A stretch of 64,000 nt of DNA, taken from Ypsolopha sequella (lineage: Eukaryota; Arthropoda; Insecta; Lepidoptera; Ypsolophidae). Location of the stretch: contig OW203992.1 in NCBI GenBank assembly GCA_934047225.1, positions 16,357,501-16,421,500 on the forward strand, in the 5' to 3' direction. The translations under genes and the position numbers were made by a program. The number at the start of each line of letters is the position of its first letter. Positions within the stretch are counted from its first letter, which is position 1. Below, one piece after another: positions 12,623-24,600 of this stretch. The notes under the pieces are model-generated. The model searched no databases. It was not told the origin of the DNA and saw nothing but the letters and a program-made list of their open reading frames with translations.

Positions 12623-15600
12623 GTATGCGATAGCGGGATTATTATGCTTTGGTCCGCCCCGGTCGCCTAAACTTCCATTTCCTTACTAATCCTCTCTTGG
12701 CAGAGTTATAACGACCGAGCGCTAGAATACACAATGCAATAAAATGTGGTTTAAACCGAAGAAGACATTAATCAAATGTGTAATCATGCGTTCCGTCTAC
12801 TGCTTTTTCTAATGAGCAAGTGAGAAGTCGTGCATAATAATAGTAACGATGTGTCGTTTGTTTGTGCAGTGCGCGGTAACACGACGTGCAACATCTGCTA
12901 TAAAACGTTTGCGTGCAACTCTGCACTCGAGATCCACTACCGAAGTCACACGAAGGAACGTCCCTTCAAATGTACCGTCTGCGAGAGAGGCTTTTCCACA
13001 AAGGTTAGTTACCTTCTCATCACTTTATATTGAACTAGCTTTTAGACATTTTCCCCTGAATAACTTTGAATACCCCTCCCTCTAATAATGTGACAAAACT
13101 TGATTTTTATCTACCCATTGTCTACAGATACGTAGTCTACTTACACTTGTTTTTATAGAGGATGTCGAGAAACTTTTATCGTCATTATTCCGTTGGCAGA
13201 TTCGAATAATCATCAAACCCATTATCAAATTCCAAATATATTTGTTAAGCTCAGGTATTAAAAAACCAATGTTCGTCTCTTGAAATTACGGCGATACATA
13301 AATTGAACAATGAGTCAAGTTGGCTTATCCGATTGAGCGGAATTGGCTTGTAGCCAGTTCATATCTTATTGTTACACACAAATAACTACGTTTACGATAT
13401 TCGTGTTAATCCTTTCCTCGACCGAGACCCGATTTTTTAAATAGACGGTGTCATGTAGGTCTAGGAGACGTATTATGAAAAAACTTTTAAATCCTGCAAC
13501 TTTTTCCAAAACATTATACTAACGTAGCTGTATGTAGGTACCTATTGTACATAAAATAGGGGTACTTTCATGAAATACACTGAAAATTACAATTAATTTC
13601 TTGTATATTTATAATCTAACTGCGCGTTTTTCACTTGTGACAGTGATAAAACAAGTTTTCCCAAAAGAACGTTTATATTTACCCAAAAAAGGTGATACAG
13701 CCAAACAACGGTTTTTTTTTTGCAGTCATCGTGGTTTGCAGAACAGTGTTCTCCTCATTCGAAAACAGATTAAAAAAACAAATGTGGTCTTTTTAAACTT
13801 CTTCTGCTATATTCCCTGATTAACATTTGCTGTAAGCAATGAAATGGAAAAAAAAGAAATAGGTACAAAATAAAACAAGCGGATGTCTTTCAGCGCGTAA
13901 AAATATTTTTATGTTTTATAAAACTGGGGATGTTTGTACATGAGAAATATTGATGTAGAATTTAACGCAGCCATTTTGATTTATTTACTCGTTCACTTGC
14001 TAGAAAAATAACTCTTCTTTTAATAAACCTTTAATTCGTGTACAAAATCGCCAGATAAATCAAAATGTTTTTGAACACAGATAAAGTAGCAATATTACGA
14101 ATAGTTTGAGATATCAAGTATACGCGACTGGTGTAGGGTAGCAAGTTTACACGAATAGTGCAGGGTAGCAAGACTTGCAGTTTAAGTTTACCCTGTAGCA
14201 GACAGCGCAACTTTGTCTCAAGATGCACAACTTCATGCGCCGATTTCATTTCATCCAAGTTTCAGTGCATTAATTTTGCAGGCAGTAATTAGAAGTTGCG
14301 ACTCGACGCCTCTAGTTCACATTAATTTTAGCAGTTGTTCCTCTAGTGCAGTGGTTCTAAACTTAGGGTAGTTTAGATGGGATAGGGAGTGAAATGATTA
14401 ATGACCCTATCCAATTGACGATTCTGCGGAAGTTTAATTTATTGGATTGCGAGACATCAATTTTATTAAATCATTACAAAATTTACTCGTATCCTCCTAA
14501 ATTTAAAAATATTTTAATCAATGTTATATGTAATTTAACATTTTAGATAAGCATAATAAATTTAAAATGTATTAAGTAAACAACTCGTAAACCAACGTCG
14601 TAAACAATGAACTGGTTCTGTCAATATTTAGATGTAACCTTGTTAAAAATATTAGCTTTTGACCACGTGAATTATCTAAATATTTTCATAGTGAATCACC
14701 ACCGAAGATTTTTGAATGAGCGAACGAAGTTCTCAAAGTCTACTTGAAAAATCCAGCATTTGCATGTGTTGTATATGAATGTTTGTCCGACGATAACTTG
14801 AGTATCGTTGATCGGAACGTCATGAAATTTGGTAGGCAAGTAAATAAGACAAAAATAATTTTTAAGATCGAAGATGAGCCAGATCGGTCAAAGGGTTGCT
14901 GACATATGGGATTGTAAGAGGGGGTCGCAAATTCACAGTTTTGGATGCACTACTAGTTTACGTAATACCACGAACAGTGGATTGACGGTCACGATTTTCC
15001 AAAGCAAACTAAACTAGAAGCTGTTTTTTTTTTTTTGTAACTAGTGAAGTTTTGGAGCAAACGAAATGGTTGGCGACCACTGCTCAAGCGCATCCAACAA
15101 GCTGCCAAGTACTGCCAACTTGAGAGGAGTAATTGGACGTACCAACTTAGCAAAGTTGTAGGCTCGTTTGTCCTGATTAAATCAAAACTGTGGGAATGCT
15201 TGTCGCGCTTGCAATAAGAACTAACGATCCCTTGTATCGTACACGGCCATATTTAATGACATTTGGTTATACGAGAACTGGTATATGATTGTCGTTAAGT
15301 TGAGGAGTCAGGTAATTCTCGCAGAAAATTCTCGGGCAAGAAAAATGGATTGAAGTTGGAAATTGCATAGCCGCCGCATTCGATTAATTTCTTTAGTTAT
15401 TTTTACACTTTCACGAGTATGTGTACGAGTAATTTTAGTTTTAGTCGTAGCTTTAAAATGCGACTTCTAGGTATTTTTTATATATTTTTAATATTTTTCA
15501 ATTTTGGATTTGTTTACTTACCTATGTGACGAAAATAAACCGACCCGTCGTGTCTACAGTTAGTTTAGTATTTTTTTAACTTACTTCTTTCTGCCATAGT

Positions 15601-18600
15601 ATCGCAAAGAAACGCGTTCTAGTAGCACCCAATGAGAAGAATGCTCTGAAGGTTGCCCTTACTAGATTCAATTTGAAAAGGTAAGTCTTTCAAATTGAAT
15701 CTCAGATATAATTCTAAAATAATCATGCATTTTGAAATGATGAAGACTCATTCATAAAATAATATTAAAAGTATCCCATAAATAACAAATCTACCCATAA
15801 GAAATGGACACATCAAAATTTTTTAAATTTAATGCTGCTAAATACAGTCGCCCATAGTTCATGATACCCATTTTATTATTATTTTATTAGTTTATTCTGT
15901 TTATTGGACATCTAATAAAACATGAATATAATAAAATTAAAAAAGTAATTTAAATTTAAAACTAAATAATCCTATGAAATATGAAAAACTTGAACAAACT
16001 AAACTGCTAAAAATAAATATATTACAAACTAAACTAAATAAAAATATATTTATACTGAATAAAAGACTTTGTTCAAGTCATCGCTATCATTTTATTCATA
16101 TTATGATTTCAACCCTTATGATGACGTAATCAATAAATAAATTCAAGACTAAATGGAAAATAAGCATTCTGTTTTATCAGACCTTGCATTAAAATTTAGT
16201 AGATTACGAAACTACATTTCTACATTGAAAAACATATATAAGGTGGATTCCTGCCACAATCTGCAGCCCAGTTACCATGTTTCTATAACACGAACGCGAG
16301 GCGTAAAATACAGTCACCGTGCAGGCGAAACTTGGCATATTTTTATTTTTATTCAATACCATATCACGCACTCTACGTGCCAAATTACATAGAATAAGCA
16401 GAGAAACTGCCTAATTTTTTTGAAAATTAGGCACGCGGGTAGTGTTCTACAGTAACTAAACCAAAAAAATTTAAAATGATATAATATATGATATAATATA
16501 ATATAACTATGAAATTGCCGAAATTTTCTAACAGATTCATGAATTCATAATTCCTGTAATTCAATATCTATTTCCATTATTAGTTTTTTGTTTGAAAGTT
16601 GATTTCATCTACGCATTAAATTTTGTTTTTATTGTCAGTATGATAACTAAAATTAAATCTTCAAAAACAGTTCGTCCTAAATGCCATCCATTTCCATGAT
16701 AAGATTCCAAATATTGTTGCACAGCTGACATTTACAAAAAAAAAATGTTGCTGTTAGCCTAATGTTGTCTCATTCGTACACATTATTTTTATAAAAAAAC
16801 ATTATAAAATTTGGATTTGTCATTCCTAAAAAAATGCAAAAATGAACGTGCTGAAAATTGAATTTCCTTTAAATTCTCCATACAAAACGTCAATTTCATA
16901 GTTAATGACCTAATACTAATACCAAGTTTCGCCTGCCCGGTGACTATCAGCACCTTAACGCATTTCAGTCTCGCGTTCTCGTCATAGAAATACTGTAATT
17001 GGGCTTCTGAACTGCGATCTATTGCAATTAATAATAATAGGCATTTATTTCCGGCAAGTAACAAAATAGTATTTTGTGCAACTATGAAATAATGAGGGCC
17101 ATTGGGAAACGAATGCTTGTTTACGAAACGAAGCGAAGCTGAGTCACAGTTGAACACAATACTTTATCTACGACCATCTTTTCAAATAACAAAATCTTAA
17201 AAAGTAAGAAAAAGAAAGCGCGGGCTTATTTTTTTTTTGTCAGCTTATTCAAGGAGTAATTTACGGACTAACCCCTATTGAAGGTGTCTATGGAAGCATT
17301 CGAGGCTGCATAGCACAGATACTCATTGCCTAACCTAAAGCAAAATAATAAAATATTGGTCTCTAAGCGGCAAGGGTCTTTTGGTGCGTGGATTGATCTT
17401 GGTCAAATTCGGAATCACGGCTGCTATCATATCCCTTGTTTCTCAGCTGCGCCCCCCTGTCATTGTCATCCAAAAGATCCTTGTAGCACTGTAAATCTAA
17501 TAAATTGGACCAAACACTGCCTTAAAAAAATACAATATATTGTTTTTATATAAAATAATTGCAAATGCCAAATGCCTAATAAACTTTAACATAGCACGTG
17601 GCGACAACCAAACAATTTATAATGCAAATGTTTCCACAATATCCATATAAATATAGGTTCACTGAATTACGTAAATTCAATAGAACACCTTTCAACTTTA
17701 ATGACGTTATCATAACATTAGCAAGGTCGTTATTCCTATATTATAATAGCACACGTGCATAGCTTAGAATTTTATTAAACATATGATCGAATCAAAATAT
17801 TTTCTTCGCCAATCGGTTGGCTGCAAGAGGACGGCCGAAGATCTAGTGTTGTTGACTTGTAGTTCGCTGAGAGAGAACTTTGACAAAGGTGACTTTAATT
17901 TATTAAGCCAAATTCATACTGAAGACTCGGTAAGCGCTCAGTATTAAGGTTCGATAACACTTTTTGTGAAATTCGTATACATTCAATTTTTTTCGTGTAC
18001 GTTACAAACGCAAGCCCCGCCCCGTGTCTATTACTAAGGGAGACATAGTATCTTACTTTCCGAAATTGGCAAAGTGTTAGTGGTCCGTGACACGGATCAC
18101 TTATGAAGCCTCCAGTATGAATTTGGCTCTACCTATATAAATTAATGTCACCTTATATAACTAGCAGTTGACTTCATAGTCTTCATACTTTCAACTTATG
18201 GATATATTATTAATAAGTTGATGATGGACTTGCGCTAAATAACGCCTATGTAAATAAATTATATCAAAGTGGAAACCCTGATAGTAAAGCTTTGATGTCT
18301 ATCCGCAACATAACTGAAAAACAGCTACAAGAATGGGCTGATTTTTGATGACTGAATTTAGCACGAAAGCAACCTTGTCAAGAGAAAAAGACGAATAAAA
18401 TATTTTGGAAATTCGTGTGGTGTTTCTATGACTGTTTCATATAAACTACTTACATCAAAATTAAGGGCTAAGTAAATTTTATTTTTATCACTGTCACTCA
18501 AGCGAAAAAACGCGCAGTGCGAGAGGGGCAGATTCAGGGGAAAAGAGAAAAACATATTTATATTTATTTAAAAAACTAAAATATCTGGCAAAATTTCCAA

Positions 18601-21600
18601 AATCGAAAATATAGTTAGTTATTGACAAAATCCGTCTAAAAAAATATGTTAATATGTTTGAGTTCTGTATAAGATACCTAATCGTCAAACGAGGAGAAAA
18701 GGTCTGTTTGAAGACCTCATTTCAGTAGTTATTTCTATCGAGGAAAATTTATCCAAACATGTTTTCCAAAATCAAAACTCTATATAAATTAATAGAGTCA
18801 AAATTCATAAACCAGAAATTGATTACAGTTATTCGTGTATTTCACAAAATACTTTTCAATTACTTCGATAGCTATTAAAGATATTTTTAATAAATCTGGT
18901 TGCTGGTTAAACAAAAAACAATAGAATGTAAATTCAAAAAAGTCAGGTCGTATCCAAAATACATAGATAATATAAAAATATAATAAAGTAGTAAAAAGAA
19001 TGTGGCTTCAACCACAATATTTACACGGAAAAAATGTAGCCCCATTGTATTAACATAGCGCCTTAATGAAACCTGTTCATTGTGTACGACTTTACAAACT
19101 TTTTAGTAACTAATTTAGATTATTCAGGGAAAGGGTGACTATGATTTATGATAAATTGCAAACATCAATGTAGATGGCAAAAATGTGAAAAAAATATAGC
19201 GAGTTTTTTGACTCAAGACAATCATTAATTACACTTTAAAGATAAACATACTTCCAATCTTCTTTCAATTATAAGACTTCTAAAAAAGCATGAATTTCAC
19301 GAAAAAAGTGATTCAGTTTCCATATTTCAAAACCGATTAAAACGAAACCAACACATTCAGATACTAACTAGATAAAACCATCGTTATTACATAAAGAAAT
19401 TATAGTTAATGTCCTAATAAAGCCGTGATTTCAAAATTACTGAAGTTTTGCGTGCGCGGCATCTAATTAGAGCAGGATAGACAGTTAAAAAACAAAAGCG
19501 TTAGAGCAAGACTGAATTTTAGCATAGTGCAGCCCTTTAACCTCGTATCTATACAATCCAGCTCCACATTTACGCGTAATTGATATAATTTAATTTTTTT
19601 TCGATCAATATAGTCAACCGTTTTGTGTGCATTAAGCAATGGCCATTGACCACATACCATAAACAGTGTCGCGCAGTGCATTAAGTCGCGACACAAAAAT
19701 GATAACTCATAAAAATAACGTCACGGAAAACGATCGGAATATTAATTCGTGTCGTAAAATATTTATTACTTATAAATCCTTGAGACTTACCTACGCTCGG
19801 CGTCATAAAAAAATTATTTATGTTCGACAATGTAACATTTTTCGTATTTCTCCAAAAGCGGGCTTGATTTTTATTATTATAAAATATATTTATGACGACG
19901 CTCTTTTATTCCGGCCTACATACCTTTTAATGTAGTATCATTATCTTTTAAAGTAATTAACTTGTTTCTATACCTACCTGCTTACTTGTGGGTAGATACA
20001 AGTTTATATGATTAATGTTCTTTGTGACCCAAAAATCCCAAATGACTACCGACAAACAGAAATAATCACGACGCGACGCTATAAACTCTCTGTTCTCGGT
20101 TGTAATTTTAGTACTCGAGAGCATGAATTGTCCGAGTGAAAGCTTTGAATTATATACAAGGTGACACTAATTTATGCAGCCAAATTCATACTAGAAATGT
20201 GGTGTGTGATCAGTATCACGGATCGATTTTTATGCTAATTTAGCAAAATCAAATGTTGACCTCCCATATAGTCCGAATAGACTCGGGGCTTGGTTTGCGT
20301 TTGTAAGGAACATGAAAAAAATAATTTACGAATTTCACAAAAAGGATCATTAAACCTTACGAGTCTTCAGTATGAATTTGGCTGTATAAATTAATGTCAC
20401 CTTTTATATGTCGCAGGTTAATTGTCAGAGCCGTGCTTACGGTGGATTTCTGTCACTGGCGATATTTACAGTACTCCTTTTTTCTGTATAATCATTAAAA
20501 CTGTATGTGCTGTTGAAGTCCCAAAAAAAAAATATATATATATAAATATATATATAATTTATAATATATAATTTAATATACAACGTATGTACTCGTATTT
20601 AACGTAGATATATAGGTTAGGAGATTTTTAGTTACGTATCTACCTGTATTGAGAATAATTTAATAATTTACAAGAAATAGACGGTGGTGATACAGTGATA
20701 AGAAAAGAATTGGCTCACCGACAATCCGTATGAATTTTACTTTACACTACTTATTATGAAGAAACAAAATTACGAGTATTTCAAAAATACGATAAAACAA
20801 TCTCTCGTTGAAACAATGCATAAAAGTTTTTTTATGCACAGACTTCAGTAAAAACATAAGAAAATTGATCACTCTTATGATTTTACAACATTTTATAGCG
20901 TTCGTTTTATTTTTTTATTTACTTCCGTTCGCACAAATCATAACAATGAAATATAAACTTCATATGCGGACATCGTGGACGGAGCTACCTGCAAAAATAT
21001 GAAAAAAAAAAACATAGTGAATCAAGATTAATTTATTTGATCATAATTACTCGACTAACGACGACCAATTTGGTGCTGAAATATATTTCGAGTTCACCGT
21101 ATTTGTGTGACGAAAAGCAAAAGTTTTATCCTATCCTTTAAATGCAATTTAAAACTAAAAATCTGAATCAGTTTTCATTCAAGTTGTACGAGATGAAAAA
21201 GGAATGATAAATTAATTATATTGCCTGCTTTAATTAGTTTATGTACGTTGAAATTACAAACATTGAAGAAAACTTGTAGAGAAACGCCGGTTTCCAAACG
21301 ACATGCTAAACATACATAAATAATAACCAGTAATTTGATCTAACAACTTCGCGGTAGAGCTTTTAAATAATTTTGGTAGCTACTACTTCCATTAATAGAA
21401 GTTGATATCAATTATGGGTAATTAAAATATAAATTACTAGATCTCAGACCACTTATCTATACCGTTAATGGCGATCGATGTTCAGATATGCTCAACATAT
21501 TACGCAATGTTCGCATAATCAATATTAAAACCATTTATTTATTCATAAAAAAATACCACAATGATATTCTGCAATGTAACCCTCGCTATAACAGGACAGG

Positions 21601-24600
21601 TAGCGCCATCTAACGAAATATGATTAAATTATACTCCGTCGCTACTTGCCATGAGATGGCAGCACAATCATAAAAGCTCTGATTCGATATTCTCTTCCTC
21701 TAAGGGCGATATTACACCATCAGTTTTCTTAATCAATGTTTTGTTTTTAAATTGAACGTCAAATATTTTATGTCAATTTTGTATGAAAAGGGATCCCTTA
21801 TTGATCTAGATCCATAGATCATTTGGGAATGATCCTTTAAAAGTGATAGTGTAATATCGGCCTAATGTTGAGCTTTTTAGCACAGAGCTATTTTGTAGTT
21901 TTAAGGACGCTCTGTTACAAAGTGACGAAATAAGGACGATAAGTGGTCGACTATCATAGAAAACCAAATCTGACTAAAATTACCAAGTTCACTAAACTTT
22001 ATTCCATCGTGATACAGCAAACTTAACAGTTTCTTTTTTTTCGACGTTTGTTTAAACAATTAAAATTTGATATTTTTTCCTATACGGAGTATTTTTGTTT
22101 TTGATCAACGTCCTCCCGCTGAGTTAGTTGTACCGATACTCACTACTTTGACTGTTTGTTAGGGAGGAGGGTAGTTTGATTTTACTTTTTAATAAACAGT
22201 GTTAATCGAAAAATGGAAATTCTAACCCTCAAATTGAACGTACACAAACCATTTGACAAAATTTGATGTATTTATCTGGAAATGTATCGAAAATGTGCCG
22301 AGAAACAGCGGAAAATTCAACATTGTGTAAGGGTTTCAATCACGTCGTTTTTCTCTCCATACGTGTGCTAGCTATTACGAATCGAGAGACTGTTGGAACT
22401 GTGAAATGTGGGTAAAAATCATTAAATGTGGGTGAAAATCATCAAATGTGGGTATAAAATCATTAAATCACAAAGGGATACAAAAAAAAAATTCGGCCAA
22501 TAGTCACTGAGCATATAGAGACAGCTGAGACAGCCCTTTCATCAATAAAAACTGGTAAAATTATACCTTAGCTTAGCTGCTAAGTTCTCGACATACCTAC
22601 TACATTCTTTAAGTCACTTTTCCCCTTTGCAGTCGAGGAATTTTTATCTGCTTTCCCCAATCCTTTCTTGTACATTAGTGTGCATGCGAGGGGTGTGCTT
22701 GCGTGTTCTAGTGTGTAACGTGTGTATGTGTTTGTGGTTGCAGAGCAGTGGCGGCGGTTGCCGGTGCGGCAAGCGTCCGCGCATACCTCGCCCCCCGCAC
22801 GCCACTGCTTTAGACCTGTGGAACGCCTTCGTCTACCCGGTATGAATGAGAGACTGACTGAGTGCTCTATCCCTTTTTATTGCTTCTATACAGAGTGTCT
22901 GGCAAAAGTCGTTAAAATATTTTGACATAGTCCTGAAAGTTTTTACCTGACACCTTGTATAATCGCCCAACCAATAGCTTATTTATGACTAACCAAAGAA
23001 TTGGCAGCGATTTGAAATTTGAAGTTAAAATTTAAAATTTGGCACAGTAAGTGAATAATTTACAAATGTTGAAAGCCAAACCGAAAATGTAAGATTCAAA
23101 TCGAGTCCCAATCTGCAAAAACAAAATTAGCAACGATCTTACCGCTTTTTTATATATTTAACCGCAACAAAGAAACTAACAGAGCCCCTCTCACCAGGGC
23201 AACATGAAGCAACACATGCTGACTCACAAGATCCGTGACATGCCACCTACTTTTGACAAGAGCAACGGGCCCCCTAGCGAGGAAAGTACCAGGGACGCAA
23301 GCCCTGACAGGAGGTCATCCCCGGATAAAATGGACTTGAAGAGATCGCCACCGATACATCCACCGCCGTCCATCTCGCATCCCTCGCCTATTGATATGCC
23401 ACCACTCCCAAAACGACCTAGTGGTAAGTTTGATAAAATTTTCTTCTGTAAAAATTAATCACTCGTTTATGGGAAACGGGAAATCGGTAGCAGGACCCTT
23501 TACTGGTTAACAATTACCAAGAAATATTCTAGATAAACATAAATAACATATTTACTTAGGTATTTTTCTGGCAAAGCTGCTTCCCTGTTTTGTTTAAGTA
23601 CTTATTTTAAAGGAATGTTTTTTATCTAATTTACATTTTACATAGTATGAACTGTAACAATTATAAATTATACTATAAATACAATACTTATAATTTATAA
23701 ATATTTACGAAGTCCACGTGTACCTGCAACTTTCTAAGAAGTCAAGGACCCTTATCATACATATTCCAATAGATATTATTTAAAGAATTCACTTCAAAGA
23801 TATTCATGTTTTAATGTTTATATTTTGATGCAAAATGTGTTTAACAATTTAGCTGTAGAATCAAAGCTACGTGTAAAGATAAAATTATAAAATATTATAA
23901 TTTTATATTTGCCAATTTTTTTTCGAATCTAACCCATGTGAAGTTGGCATGGGGTAATAGAATATTAAAAAACTGATTTCCATTAAATTGTACTAGGTTT
24001 GTACCGGGTCGGATATTTGAATTGTTCGTAACTGAAAAAAATATATGTATCTACTATAAGGTTGCGTTCCTAAACGCCCGAGTAAATGTAAAATTTAACT
24101 GTCAACCGTTCCACAACCACAACCACCCGAGTTAAAACCTCAGAACAATGTTCTGAGGTGAAAACGTACAGTACATAAACCTTGTCAGAAATGTAAAGTT
24201 CACTTCGACAGTTTAAATTTTACAGGCGTTTAGGAACGTTACCTAATAAGATTTTTCTTTGTTTTACATACGTTTTAAAAGTCGGGTACAAACATCTAAT
24301 AGCAGCCATAATTATTCGTTATCATTTATCCAGTTGCCAACTTGACATAGGTTCGAATCTATGAGAATTTATCTAGAAACTATCGGCACTTCGAATTTGA
24401 AATTACCCAGAGCCTTCAGCCTACTCATAAATTCAAGATAACTTACAAATTATGATTTATTTTTATAGTGCCGAGCGGTCCTACCCACCCACCACCGCCA
24501 CAATCTTCAAAGCATCTTTGTGGAGTATGTCGGAAGAATTTCTCCTCATCATCAGCTCTTCAGATCCACATGAGGACTCATACTGGGGACAAGCCCTTCC

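Larger units (their letters stand above)
13004..23197 (+). other. 10.2-kb spalt intron with repeats and two exon-like segments
   Basis: This is by far the largest intron of the gene inside the window and it splits one zinc finger. It contains copies of several dispersed repeats (16507-16920, 18479-18860, 17886-18150, 20157-20405, 21701-21863), an AT microsatellite near 20528-20578, and a three-copy tandem repeat near 22405-22469. Two exon-like segments (15600-15680 and 22744-22839) are listed separately. Developmental enhancers are expected in such introns, but I cannot identify one from the bases alone. Confidence 0.7.

Noticed and set aside
16789..17157. 122-codon minus-strand frame in the spalt intron
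   Set aside because: It overlaps dispersed repeat R-C copy 2, has no recognisable domain and no splice context. Parts resemble other repeats in the window.
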